Part shown: in pieces, positions 24,247 through 36,187 of the stretch
Layout of the letters: each line of letters begins with the position of its first letter
How positions within the stretch are numbered: the first letter of the stretch is position 1
Source: Catonia carolina
Taxonomy: Eukaryota > Arthropoda > Insecta > Hemiptera > Achilidae
DNA length: 64,000 nucleotides
Direction: 5' to 3'
Assembly (NCBI GenBank): GCA_035578175.1
Contig: JAQMRL010000003.1
Location: 57,458,672-57,522,671 of the forward strand
Position numbers and translations under genes: made by a program
The notes under the pieces: model-generated
The model's input: only the letters and a program-made list of their open reading frames with translations
Told to the model about the DNA's origin: nothing
Database searches by the model: none

Positions 24247-24262
24247 TGTGTGTGTGTGTGTC
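24194..24262. repeat. (CT)n(GT)n microsatellite inside family C
   Basis: About eight CT units then about 29 GT units with one TA break. Its position inside the element matches the 6.96-kb tract. An apparent 81-codon frame across it (VCVCVC) is an artefact of the repeat. Confidence 0.95.
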
Positions 24263-24302
24263 GCCTGGTTTACTAAATGTTTTATCCTCTACAAGATAGA
24301 GT

Positions 24303-24365
24303 TTTTTTTTTTGTTTAACGTCCGACTGTTCTGCAATTACTGCTAATGCAGACGGTAGATAGGGT
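24303..24365 (-). repeat. 5'-truncated family B2 SINE nested in family C copy 2
   Basis: The reverse complement CTACCGTCTGCATTAGCAGT..GCAGAACAGTCGGACGTTAA is the 3' end of the SINE at 46.0-46.15 kb. AGATAG occurs on both sides (near 24293 and 24357), a plausible short target duplication. Confidence 0.7.
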
Positions 24366-25224
24366 AGGAGCCATGTTTGCTGAAATTCTTGGTGAGTCTG
24401 TTTTCACGTAAAAAAATTGTTCTTTTAAGATTGTGGGTTTAATATGCATTTTAGCGCAAAAATTTATCAATATAATAAAAGTTGTATACAATTTAAAAAC
24501 CTACAACTTTTATTTCAAACATTTTTTGCATAACGCTTAGTTTAGCGGTAATTAGCGATTATCTGTTTTTTAGCACGAAAATGTGTAAAAAATCGACTTC
24601 CTTAAGATTTTAGCCTTAGTATTCAATTTACGACAAAAGAGTATTAATACAATTTATAGGAAATTAAAAGATCTACAACTTTTATTTAAAGCATTTTTCT
24701 CTACAGAGTCTAGTTTAGCGTGAAAGAGTGATTTTCCGTATTTTTAAGCCAATATGAGGTTGATTTTCATTTTGCGTTTTTCAACCATGATTAAAATACG
24801 GTTAGTTTTATTTGAGGTTAGTTTTTTGTTAATTTCTAATGTTTTATTACTTAGGTTATATTGTTCATTATTTGCATTGGCAAGAGAAAGTCGTGTGTGT
24901 TTCACACCAGATTTTTAAGTAGGTACTACTTTTACAATGCACGTGCCAATTTTCAAAACTGTTTATAAAAGGAAAAAAATCTTTTTTGCCTTAAAGTTGT
25001 TACCCTATTTTATCACTTAAAGAATATTCTCTCCGATTTTTAAAACAGTAGCACTTCTAGATTAGATAAAAATTGTATTTTTTACGGTTATTCACCACTT
25101 CCTAATCCTTAGGCGCAAGTAATTGAAATCCTGTAGTTTCTCTGTTCAACCGCTAAGGAACAACCTTGCTGAATTTCAGCTCGAAAATTGATCGGGAAGT
25201 TAGAAATCAGTGATTAGTGATTGA

Positions 25225-25412
25225 ATAAGCCAGTGAGGACTTCCGCACTTATATGATACTCAAGGTATATGATACCGAAAGGTCCGGGGATCGATTCGCC
25301 TCAAGGGTTTGGAAATGATTACAAGTCAAAACCTACACGGTTCCAGTGAAGTCCTACTTTACTTACTTCTGACCATGCTGCTTTGATGAAAATTAAAATA
25401 AACCAAAAGAAA
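25225..25412 (+). repeat. Degenerate tRNA-derived SINE (family B-like)
   Basis: GATCGATTCGCCTC resembles the B-box, followed by GGGTTTGGAAATGATTAC, AAGTCAAAACC and ACGGTTCC, in the order seen in family B. The A-box and 3' tail are poorly preserved. Confidence 0.45.
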
Positions 25413-28400
25413 AGAAAAACTACTAAAACCTGACTCGTATAGTTATTATCGTAATGTCATTGACCCTCGCAAATGTAAACTTCTTAAATATTATTTAAAT
25501 GCATCAGTATTGGATGAAAGGAATTATTTTGGCTGTGTAAAGTTGTTTAGTAAGTATTTCCAATATATTATGTGTACTCGAAAAACAGAATCCCCAAATT
25601 TGTTCGAACCTATAATTTTGTATTTCTAAGATTCTGGAATTCAAAGTTGTGGTTTTTATCAAATTAAAATTTCTGCCAATTTCTCTTTTACGATAGTGAA
25701 AAAGATGAAAAGATGATTTTGCTGAATTTTGATATAATCAAATTATTTCTTTATTTTGTTAATAATTTGTTTCTATTCGTGGCATCTGCTTTATCAATAT
25801 CCCCTAATTATGATTTAAGTTTCGTTTAGTGAGATTAGTTGCTGATCCCTTAAAAAAGGAGGAATTAATGGTCATAAATACAGGAAAAAGCTATCGAATA
25901 ATCTGAAGGGTAAAGGACAAAGATGCATGAAGTTGGCTCACGTTAATTAGAGTTCATAAAACTGTGAAAATTATCGTGTATTGATAACTTGTAAATTATA
26001 ATTCTAACGTCGCGTGGTGCGAGTTAATTCGTATGATTTCATTCATAATTTTCTTAGAAAAATTCTTTCGGTTTTCATCAAAGAGTTTAAATAAAGATAA
26101 GCTAAATTCGAATATTTTCTAACAAAATTAATTTCTTAAAATATATTTTTTACATTCGTAAAGTTTTAAAATAGATAATTAAACGGTTGAAATTAAATCT
26201 GTAATGAATTTTCCTAGTCAGACAGTAAGTTTATTTTATATAGATATAGAGATAGTATACATTTAACTTTCGCTCGTTTTGCACATCTTATTCATTATTC
26301 AAATTCCGTTCTTGTCAAGTAACTTTTATAATTACAGACTTCCAAATGTCTTTTCAAACATGTGTAGGTATAAGAAATATTTATGAAAGCCAAGTGAATC
26401 TTTTGGTGATTAATTCCCATTAAAATTACTTAAAATAATTGAAATTCCCTTTCAAGTATTTACTCAAAAACACTTGTCCCTCATAAATTATGATTGAAAT
26501 AGAAACTACAAAAAAACAATGATGAATTAAATATAGGGAATCGACAGTGAATACACATTGAAATAAGTAATCTGATCTGATCTGAATAAGGATATCTCAA
26601 AAACTTCAAAATAGAATGCGGGTTTTGATAATTATAACAAGTAAATACCCGATTTCTACGAATCTTAGCGTTTCATGATCATTGGAAGTCTAAAATACTG
26701 CTCTTCTTTAAACCCATAAATACGTATAGTTACATTGGATTACACATTGCCAGACGGCTGATTTGGGCCTCATACGTTTGTATAAAACGTAAGACACTTT
26801 AGACCAACAGCGTAAACAATCTCTCTAATTACTTTCTTGAAGTTCTAAATTACCACTTCAAATAAAATTAAACCATAATCAAACATTTTTTGACAAATTT
26901 AAATATAATATGGAAGCCTTCATGGTTCTGCCAAACCGTCTGTCGTAAATTATATTTCGCAATTTTCTTTTTGTTTTAACTTCTATGAATACCTAACTTC
27001 TATGAATGAATTATCAGTTAAATTATATATAACTACAAGGAAATTTTAACGATAAAAAAAATTTTGATGGAGATTACGCCCACTACTATAACTTCAAATG
27101 AAAAATCAACTGAAGTTGTTAGTCAGGTTAATATAAAAATTTTATTATAAATACAAAATTTATTAATTATTGTTGATAAAAATTTTATCAGCTATAGGTA
27201 TCGCTTTTAATTTTTAATGTTTACTGTACGGTAAGTTTAAAATGTTGAAAATTTTCAGTCTGTGGTAGTGGTCACTGTAAACTAAAAGATTAATGGCCAA
27301 TGGTTTTCGATGACGTTGAATTCTGCCTGGATATTTTTTGTTTTCTTGTCGTATTTCGTCTAGCAATATTTTACAAATAAGTTTCAAATCAATGTAAACC
27401 GAATTACACGTGATCTAAATGCACTGAATTTACTTGGCGGCCCACAATGAAGCCCGTAGAAGATAGAGCAGAGACCTGGGTTAATTAGCACTAATATGGC
27501 AGAATAGATTCAGAGCCAACCCTTAATTAAGTTAATAGACCTACAGGAAAACTATAAGAAATTAAATTAATTACATAAATTCTATCTTGTTTAAGATTTC
27601 CCTTGATGTCATACTAATGAGTAGTGTTCTTCTCTAAGTCCTTGTGTAACGCCATGTTTTTATTTTTCGTCATATTCACTAACCTGTAAATTAGTTGTAT
27701 AGTTGCGAATTTCAATTTTAAAAGTGATAGAAAAGTGTAAAAGGCTGGTTTTCAGAAGGATTTGAAAAATGTATTTGATGAAAGAATTGTTTATATGTGT
27801 CTTGGTAATTCAGACCTATTGAAGTTAAGTTCTAGAATGTCTCATATCCTTCCGAAACGCTTTTCTAAATACTGGTATTGATCCAGAATTAGTTAATTCA
27901 AAATTACGAGTTATTCAATAATTGGATTTTCTAATAACTAATAAAAGGTTTTATTGAAGTATTAGATACCTCCTTATGCTTGATTATGCCTGTCATATTT
28001 CTACCATATTGTATAATAAAATTAATATTCAATTCAATTTTAAGTCCGTATAGATTATAATTCTTAATCAAAAAGTAGGTATTTAAAAATATTGTGTTGT
28101 AAGTAACCTCTCATTTCTGTCATGTTAGATTTATTTTTTGTATTTATTTATTTAGGACGACACTGTACTCTTTTATATTGAAGTATTAAGCCAAGTAAAT
28201 TAAAATTTATTTATGTCATTTACTACATTGGTCTTTTTTCATTAACAACAGTGTGCACCTACTGTTTTTAACAAATCATTACCTTTCAATTAACGTTGAT
28301 CTGTGTCGTTACTTATGAGGCCTATTTATTAGTTTAAGTCTTCCTTTTCTGTATTTTGTACTTTCTATTTATTGTCATTACGTTACCGGTTCTGAATTAC

Positions 28401-28439
28401 GTTAATAGTGTGTATGCGTACGGGTGGTATCAAGTTGTT
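25413..28439. other. Long AT-rich stretch without recognised features
   Basis: No repeat or gene recognised. A GC-richer patch at about 27430-27545 (GGCGGCCCACAATGAAGCCC and following) has stops in all useful frames. It stands out from the flanks but I cannot name it. Confidence 0.5.
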
Positions 28440-28985
28440 GTGAACAGGTAAATCATTGTTCAGAAAATGTTCATGATGATCAGTGCACCGGCCAACCAGC
28501 ACATTCTCGCCAAGCCGACGCCATTGCTTCTGTACGTTAGGTCATTGACTCTGACAAGTGGCTCACGCTTGACAAAATCTTGACTCAACTGCCACCAAAT
28601 ATTGAAATTAGTCGGTCCTCTCTTCACAACATCAGGGTTTAATACCTTCAGCTCTCAAAAGTCGGTACAAGTTGGGTGCCACGTTTATTGTCTGACGCTC
28701 ATAAGCAGTGTCGCTTGACAGCTGCACAATCTTTTTTGAAATTGATTGAAGATGAAGGTGACGCCCGCTTTTCAAGAATTTTCACTGGTTTACAGAGCAA
28801 AAGTCATCTTGGCAGTGGACATTTCACTAATGATAACGATGTAAAAACGAGGTTGATAGCTGCCTTCAGAATATGGCGGCAAATTGATATGATACTGGAA
28901 TTAAAAAACTGTTGCCTAGGTACCAGAAACGCTTGGAAAGGGATGGAAATTTTGCAGAAAAGAAGTAGACCCTAATTCCTTACAA
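28440..28985 (+). pseudogene. Mariner transposase remnant lacking the catalytic core
   Basis: From 28460 the translation shows a mariner N-terminal domain: TGQPAHSRQADAIASVR, a stop, IDSDKWLTLDKI.TQLPPNIE and ISRSSLHNI (second helix-turn-helix), then LSKVGTSWVPRLLSDAHKQC and DEGDARFSRIFTG at about 28778-28789. Normally GDE(T/S)W with the first catalytic Asp follows. Here the sequence jumps to a C-terminal block (HFTNDNDVKT..AFRIWR and LGTRNAWKGM). The catalytic DD(D) region, roughly 150 residues in mariners, is gone, and stops lie near 28540 and 28640. I found no terminal inverted repeats. Confidence 0.8.
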
Positions 28986-29810
28986 AAATTAATAAATATA
29001 TTTTGTAAACCTTTTAATTATTTATTTTATTTTTCCTTGACAAGGGAAACTTATTTTTTGGATACTCTTCGTAGATTAAAGTTTAAGTAAACAGAAAATT
29101 ATTCGAAAGATAAATAAGATCAAGAAAGTTATATTATTCGTCTTTTACTGTTATAGATTTAACTTCTACAGTATGCAAGAAGTGCTGCTGTAGTTACAAA
29201 AAGATATGCCAGTAGTAATTTTCAAAACTAATCCTTCCCTTTACAGAATATTCAATATGCTGAATCGATCATTCTTTGATTTTTCTAAATTATACTCTAT
29301 TGAGTATTGTTATTTTAATGTAAATCCATAGGGTTATTTTGTTATTGTATTTTTAATAATTCACTGGTATATTTTTTACTAGAATAAATTTGTTATGAAA
29401 AAACTGAAATATAACATGCTCAAAAAATGTAAAGTTAAATTGTAGGCTATAATTTAAAATTAGGTTTATTACATTAAAAATTATCCTCAGTGTCCACAGC
29501 TTTCCATTTTTTTTATTTTTAACCAAAGGGAATAAAATATTCCTTTCAGTAATGCTTGCAGATGAAATAAGATTAACTTTTGACATTACTTTTGCAATGA
29601 GACGAATAGCAGCTGATGTTTGTTATGTTTTTGTGCTGGTCATTTTTTATGTTAAATGTACTGAACTATTGAACATTTTCGTAAAAATAATATCGTCTGG
29701 TCTTCAGTTTCATTGTAAGTGTTTTTCAGAATTAATTTACTTTATATTGAAAACTGTTCCAAGAAAATACAACGAACACCATAAATTTGTTCGTTTTAGG
29801 TTAGGTTGCT
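28986..29810. other. AT-rich stretch, possibly including the Jockey 5' UTR
   Basis: No sure feature. The 200-300 bp before the Jockey ORF1 start at 29811 may be its 5' UTR, but I cannot see a 5' boundary or target duplication. Confidence 0.4.
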
Positions 29811-31118
29811 ATGCAACCGAGTAACAACGTTGGTTTCGGCCCGTGTCCTACTATGGAGACTGTCCAAACTATCCAAACTAGTTTGAGTTTGGATAACGTA
29901 ACCAAAAATAGTAATTCAGATAATTGCGGTTCCAATAACACGGAATGGAGGCAAGTAATAAACAAACTTAAAATTACTGACGTTTCTATTGATGAAAATG
30001 CTATTAAAAAAATACATCCGAATGATCCACGGTCGAAAAATTCAATTTTATATGAAAACAAAACTCCTGTCAGTAATAAATATTCCTTACTTTCTGATAT
30101 TTCGAACGACAACTCAGAAAGCGATAAAACTAAATTGAACATTCAACGGCCCCCGCCGATTTTCTTAAAGTCAAACGTAAATTACGTTCCGTTATGCAAC
30201 ATTTTAAAACAGTTAGTCGGAGACAGTTTCAAATGATCTTCGACAACTCAAGGTATCACTATTTACCTTTCCAATGGTGATGATTACAGAAAGTGTGTCA
30301 AATATTTGAGAGAAAATAATGCTGACTTTCACTGCTATTTGCTTTCTGAAGATAAACCATTCAGTGTAATCATACGTGGGTTGCACCAGTCGATGGATCA
30401 TAGCCTGATAATTTCAGAACTGAAGGAGAAAGGTCATACAGTACGCAGTGTATCGAATGTTATGTCCCATCGCACAAAACAGTATTTGCCGCTGTTGTTT
30501 GTAGACCTAGAGAAGGCAGAAAATAATCAACAAATATTTGATGTAACGTCTTTATTTTTTTCTAAAATAAAAGTTGAGCCGCCGCGTCCGAAACGCCATA
30601 TAGTTCAATGTCTAAGGTGCCAGCAATATTCACATACAAGACGTTATTGTAATCACGCTCCTAAATGCGTGCGTTGTGCAGAGGATCATGAGTCTTCCAG
30701 TTGTACCAAACCGCGCGATACGCCAGCCACGTGTGCGCTCTGTTCCCAGTCTCACCCGGCTAACTACAAAGAGTGTGCTATATACAAGAAAATCCAGAAA
30801 CGTCGAGCACCCCTTCATAAAACAAGTGAAAATTCAAAAAATCAAAGGCACCCAGTACCTGACATTAATTCTTCATCTTTTCCACCGTTGCCTTCAAAAT
30901 CCACCGGAAATAAAATTCAAGCAAGACAAACTCCATTATTACAGGTACATTCACCTTCTATATTTTCATCTGCCCAAATTGCGGAATATAATGCTGCGTT
31001 GGGGCCGTCAAGTCAAATTAATACTTTTTTGTCGGAAATGAAAACTCTATTGTCTCCACTGATTTCGTTGATGACTCAACTTATACAAGCCTTAATGTCT
31101 AAAAATAATGCCAAATAA
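29811..31118 (+). pseudogene. Jockey ORF1 (gag-like nucleic-acid-binding protein), one nonsense codon
   Basis: ORF1 proteins of Jockey elements coat the LINE RNA. The frame is open for 435 codons except for an in-frame TGA at 30234-30236. Both halves lie in the same frame. The N-terminal 140 residues are Ser/Asn-rich and end with RPPPIFLKSNVNYVPLCNIL, which resembles the PPPI motif before the central RNA-recognition-like region of insect gags. After about residue 267 come three zinc knuckles: C-x2-C-x4-H-x4-C (CLRC..H..C), C-x2-C-x3-H-x4-C (CVRCAEDHESSSC) and a variant CALCSQSHPANYKEC. A Pro/Ser-rich tail follows. ATG at 29811 is the first Met of the open stretch. Frames on the opposite strand and in other phases are shadows. 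Confidence 0.88.
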
Positions 31119-33790
31119 TATGACATCTAATTCCCTTGTAGTCTTGTTGTGGAATGCTAATGGTATTTCACAACATTTCAATGAACTAGAATATGTACTA
31201 CATGAGAAAAGAATAGACATCGCCCTCATTTCGGAGTCTCACTTGACTTCACGTTCTCGTTTTTACGTTCCCGGTTACATCGTTTACCGGACTGATCACC
31301 CGGCCGACCGGAGCCAAGGGGGCATGGCAATTATCATCAAGGCGACTTTAAAACATGACTTCCTTTTCACTGAACCTCCAACAAATTTTCTTCAGGCAAC
31401 TATACTTTCTTTATACCTAAACCAGTTAAAATTTAATGTAGCATCAGTTTATTGTCCGCCATGATTTCGAGTAACTGAGGAGGAGTTTCAAAATTTGTTC
31501 GATGAGTTGGGACCAGCATTTATTGCAGGTGGTGATTATAATGCGAAGAACACTCAGTGGGGCTGTAGAGTCAATACACCACGAGGCAGGCAACTGCTAA
31601 ATGTAATTGACTACAATCGATTTGAAGTAATAACGCCCAGGATGCCGACATATTGGCCTTCTGCCGTCACAAAGCTACCTGATATACTAGATATATTTAT
31701 AACACGAGGTATAAGTCGATTTCACCATGCGGTTGAAAATTTAGACGATTTTAGATCCGACCATTCTCCGATTCTGTTAACTATAAGTGCTACTCCTCTT
31801 TATAAACAGCAACTACCATCGCTAACGCCAACCGGTAAGATGGATTGGGTCAAATTTCAAAATCTTGTAAATAACAATTTAAATGTTCACGTCCCTTTAA
31901 AAACTGCTCACGATTTAGAATGCGCCATAGACAATTTTACCTCTATCATTCAATCTGCTGCATGGGATTCTGCAATAACTGTTTCAAAAAATGAACGCAA
32001 TGGACCTCATTATCCCAGATCCATACGGGAATTAATTACTCAAAAACGGGCAGCACGTCGTCGATGGCATCGTACAAGACTTCCGGACGATAAATCTACT
32101 GTCAATCGGCTATCCAACAGACTTAAAAAGGAAATCTGGGCAGTTAAACTCGACCGCTTTGAAAGCCGCTTGAATTCCCTGGACACAGAAGATGGCTCGT
32201 TATGGAGAGCAACAAAGCGACTTCTAAAGCAAGTTCCAGTTTCGACTCCTCTTCGGCGTGAGAACCAAACCTGGGCCAAGTCTGGCTAAGAAAAAGCTGA
32301 TTTATTTGGAGAACATCTCAGCAACGTATTTAAACCTCATGTACAAACAGGAGACATTGAGTTTGACAGGGATGTACAGGAATTCGTAACGTGCCCAACT
32401 GCGCTATCGTTGCCACCTAAACCTGTGAGTTTAAACGAGGTCAAGAATATTATTAAACGTCTTCCATTGCACAAGTCACCCGGTCTGGATTTAATAACTG
32501 CAGAGATATTAAAGGAGTTACCAGAAAGAGGGATAATTTTTATACGAAACATATTTAATGCTATTCTCAGAACTACGCATTTTCCTTTACAATGGAAATT
32601 GTCAACTATTGTTTTATTTCAGAAGCCGGAAAAACCATCTCACTGTGTAAGCTCTTACCGGCCCATTAGCCTTCTTTCAGTCGTGTCTAAACTTTTTGAA
32701 CGAATTTTGTTAGATCGACTTTCGCCGATAATTGAAGCTACAACTCCAAATTATCAGTTTGGATTCAGAAGGCAGCATTCAACAACTCATCAGCTGCACA
32801 GAGTGGTTGATTTAATTTCTGTAGGGTTAGAACAAAAATTATACACATCGGCTGTATTTCTGGATATTAGTTCGGCGTTCGATAAGGTTTGGCATCCCGG
32901 GCTTTTGTATAAATTAAAATCTATTTTTTCTGATACATATTATGGAATTCTGAGATCATTTTTAGAGGATAGATATTTTGTTGTGCGCCAAGGTTTGGAA
33001 TATCTGGCATATCGAAGCAGGAGTTCCTCAAGGGTCCATATTATCTCCTGCTTTGTACTCCATATTTACGTCTGACTTCCCGGAAAATGACTTCACGACA
33101 GTAGCAGCGTACGCAGATGATACCGTTCTGTTATGCAGCAGTGAATCTCCAGAAGAAACTTCGATGAACATCCAAAATCACTTGTATGAGGTATCTACAT
33201 GGCTCAAAAACTGGAGAATGAAAGTTAACCCGCTGAAATCTGTGCAAGTGACTTTTACTTTAAGAAGAAGAACTTGTCCAACTGTTTACCTGGATAACAA
33301 AGAGATACCGCAAGAAAATAAAGTTCGATATCTGGGCCTCCATTTAGACCGTAGACTGACTTGGGGATATCATATCAAAACAAAACGTTTGCAACTAAAT
33401 AACCGTACAAAATTACTTTCAAAATTCATCAACAGAAAATCAACTCTACCATTAAAATTTAAATTATTAACATACAAAGCCTATTTACGACCGATATGGA
33501 ATTACGGTATTGAAATTTTTGGGACCGCAAAGAAAACTCACATTCAAAAAATTCAAACTCATCAGTCAAAAATACTTCGGATGATAACGAACGCCCCATA
33601 TTACGTAAAAAATTTAACATTGCATTCCGATTTGAAAATCCCTTTTGTAACAGAAACTGCTAAAATAAAATATTCCAAATTTAACAGGAAATTAACAGAT
33701 CACATCAATCCCCTAATACAGCAAATGTCAAGACGAAACTTACCACACCGACGCCTACGAAGAAAATGGAGTAGAGATCTATTGATCTAA
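31108..33790 (+). pseudogene. Jockey ORF2 (endonuclease and reverse transcriptase), three disabling changes
   Basis: Starts at ATG 31108, overlapping the end of ORF1. The APE-type endonuclease occupies about residues 10-225: LLWNANGI, SESHL (Glu 43), AGGDYNAKNTQWG (Asp 143, Asn 145), LPDILDIF and SDHSPI (Asp 218, His 219). The reverse transcriptase follows: HKSPGLDLIT, SSYRPISLLSVVSKLFERIL, QFGFRRQHSTTHQL, FLDISSAFDKVWH (first Asp), AGVPQGSILSP, AAYADDTVLL (YADD at 33110-33121), WLKNWRMKVNPLKS, VRYLGLHLDRRLTWGYH, ending LRRKWSRDLLI. Breaks are TGA at 31462-31464, TAA at 32287-32289, and a one-base shift between about 32998 and 33010. Otherwise the protein is about 894 codons, normal for the clade. 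Catalytic residues are present. Confidence 0.9.
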
Positions 33791-34639
33791 TTGTTCTATA
33801 TTTTTATTAATCTATTTTTTGAAATCCACTACTTTTGCAATACATTTCTTTCCTTTCAAAATGAGTTTGTTACGCGATATTTTAACATTTAAAATGCATA
33901 TTCAATAAATTTCCGGGGTGCTACTTGTGCCCAAAGTTGTCGATGGACAAATAAGCGCTATTTTTTCAAAGTTACAAAACATAAAAAAAACACGTGTTTA
34001 CAATTATTTTTTTAGGTAATTTTCTCCAAATTAATTTTCGGAAATAAAAATAAATAATAGATAACTCATAACTTCCGCTGCCTCGCTTTTATAAATATTT
34101 AATTTTATTTACGAATCGTACAACATTATCCATTCTGATAAATTATTACCTTATTTCCTTTATCAATATAATAATTGTTTAAATTGTTCAGTAGGCAACT
34201 AAAAATTGGCTTTATAAGTAAACAACATTCCAATACTAAATAGGTTCAATGATTGACCGATTTTGAACAAGTAAAAAATGAAAATTTCTGTTAAACTAAA
34301 CTTGGATAGAAAAATATTTAAAAAATTCGTATCTCTTTTATTTAGTTTTTTTTTTGCTTGTGATTTTACTTATTTTTACGTTGAAAGCTGTATATTCGAA
34401 AAAAATGATTTATAACAGAGTTTTTGTGCAGAATATCCTAAATTACTACTGAACTTTGGAAGATAAACAATAGTCTTCATGTACTAGGTATGGAATTTTA
34501 AGTTTTCTTTAATTTAGTCTATTACATGCATTTTTGCCATAAAATGTAGGAGAAAGGAATTTTCCATTTTATTTCTTCTTATTCTTTTACCACGAATATC
34601 CAAATATTCCTATCCACACTGATCAGGAAATTGACGCTG
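33791..34639. other. Jockey 3' UTR candidate and AT-rich DNA
   Basis: 33791-33990 may be the Jockey 3' UTR: it has an AATAAA at about 33904 and an A-rich run at 33980-33991. At 34255-34330 CTGTTAAACTAAACTTGGAT is a faint family C-like word. Nothing else is recognised. Confidence 0.4.
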
Positions 34640-35150
34640 ACCATCTACATCAAGGTCTACCTACACCCCTACTTCCCTCAAGTCTGTACTTTAATGATTC
34701 AAGGGGGTTTTTACCTGGAAGCATCCGGTAAACATGATCCCCCGATATCTATCTGTACTGATTTTAACATCCAGTGCTTGGACACCAGCTCTATTCGAAT
34801 ATCTTCATTTCGAAGTTTAAGCAATCTGGAACAACCTTTGACTGCCCGAAGGAAGCTCATTCCTGCTGCCTGCAGTCTGCTTTCCTCTATTGAGCCCACA
34901 TCCCACATTTCACTTCCTTAAGCCAGTACGGGAACAGTTTAACTCTGGTTTTTCCTTATTTTCTGTTTCAGATAACGGCGTATAATTTCACATATTGCTT
35001 CAAATCTGTTTATCTTGCTACCAACGTCTATAGCTTGCGTACAACCCAAATATTTGAAAGCAGATACTTACTCAAAGACCAAATCTCGATCCACTACCTT
35101 GGATCTGATTGATCACTTTCTTTTAAAACCCATTATCTTTGTTTTCGTTG
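34640..35150 (-). pseudogene. LINE reverse-transcriptase C-terminal fragment
   Basis: Minus-strand reading from 35145 gives KTKIMGFKRK, VVDRDLVFE, AFKYLGCTQAIDVGSKINR, IRRYLKQKIRKNQS, VPVLA.GSEMWDVGSIEESR, AGMSFLRAVKGCSRLLKLRNEDIRIEL and, after a gap, YRLEGSRGVGRP. This is the thumb and tail of a LINE RT. Four nonsense codons are visible. It is the same kind of tail as at 56.4 kb and 62.5 kb (FLRAVKGCSR versus FLKCVRGCSV and FLRRVKGC). Confidence 0.75.
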
Positions 35151-36187
35151 TGGATATATATTAGGACTAAAATAGATACATATTAGATATAGCTATATCA
35201 AGTTTATTTTTATCCAGCTAAGAGATAGAGTACTGTTGTACGTCGTGCTCAGTAACTCCTTTAAAAGTAGATTCTCTGAAATTCATTCTTACCGACCCAA
35301 AATGGAACTTATATACCAGGTATCAAGTTCAATACCTCGCGTTTGTGGAGATTTCGTAATGCGTGACTTTAAATGAATTTTGCTTATATAGTATAGATTA
35401 ACTACAATTTTAAAAGCAAGCTTTTCTAGTTTGAAAGTTGAGGAAAAACTTTCTGATCATCTCGTGTTAAAGTATTTTTATTACTTTTTGTCCTATTATA
35501 ATTAATAAGTTTATCTTTTGATAAAAACAACTTTTGTAGATTTTTAAACAAAGTTAATTACTAGAAAGTTTTTTTTTCTTTTTAATGAGAAACTACAATT
35601 ATTGAAAATTCTTCTAAAATTCCATCACAAGGTAGGGCTATAGTTTGGAAGTTTATTTTTGAACAGTATCTCAGATTTAGTGGGTCTCGCTAATTGAATC
35701 CAATTCTTCTTCATTATATTCTTCTCAAGTACTAATACAAAATTCTCATTGTTTTTTTTCAGATCTAAATTTTTTAATAAAAATAATTATGTACTTATTT
35801 TCTAACGGACGTTATACACCTATGATAAAAAATATGTTTATTAAATATTATAAACATATTTCCTTTGTAACGTTTTAAAATATTCTTTGATGAAACTCTA
35901 CCATTTAAAACCCCTTTGTTACAAAACAAAATTCTGAAAATAAAACATCTGCAAAACATTCCCATTAATAATATTAAATTCTTTTCTTTTTTAACCTCAC
36001 CATCAATTTATTTCATTTTCAATTAATTTTACAATAAATGTTTTTTAAATTGTACTGCACTTATCAGTTCAAAAGAGTATGTTCAGGAAATTATTAAATT
36101 AGAAAATTAAAATGTTTAAACGTTGTTATTTTATTAAGTTCTCAGCGTATATTACTTGGAAGTTTTAAGCTAATTATAGTTATTATT
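35151..36187. other. AT-rich non-coding stretch
   Basis: Nothing recognisable. Confidence 0.5.

Larger units (their letters stand above)
24055..24917 (+). mobile_element. Family C composite element, copy 2
   Basis: Same order of blocks as the 6.8-kb copy: a left end with CTTTCTTTTACCTATATGAA, GAGTTTTCACCAGATCTACA, GAACCCAAAAAACATG, a (CT)n(GT)n microsatellite, two tandem units starting at about 24427 and 24604 (177 bp apart), and right end CATTATTTGCATTGGCAAGA then GAAAGTCGTGTG. There is no protein. A reversed SINE tail splits it at about 24303-24365. Confidence 0.65.
29811..33790 (+). mobile_element. Near-full-length Jockey-clade non-LTR retrotransposon
   Basis: Contains both expected ORFs in the right order: a gag-like ORF1 with zinc knuckles and an ORF2 with endonuclease and reverse transcriptase, overlapping by 11 bp. 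It is inactive: one nonsense codon in ORF1, two in ORF2, and one frameshift in the RT domain. The reading frames are otherwise continuous over 4 kb, so the insertion is not very old. The ends are not defined: the 5' UTR is unclear, and the 3' UTR may run to an A-rich stretch near 33990. Six shorter copies of the same clade lie elsewhere in the window. Confidence 0.9.

Noticed and set aside
24054..24299. 81-codon frame with Val-Cys repeats
   Set aside because: It is the translation of the (CT)n(GT)n microsatellite within family C.
27430..27545. GC-richer patch as an exon
   Set aside because: Stops in the useful frames and no splice signals seen. Noted only as a compositional patch.
29801..30142. 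113-codon minus frame
   Set aside because: Antisense shadow of Jockey ORF1. The plus strand carries the recognisable gag features.
30676..31041. 121-codon plus frame inside Jockey ORF1
   Set aside because: Out-of-phase shadow. The zinc knuckles are in the other frame.
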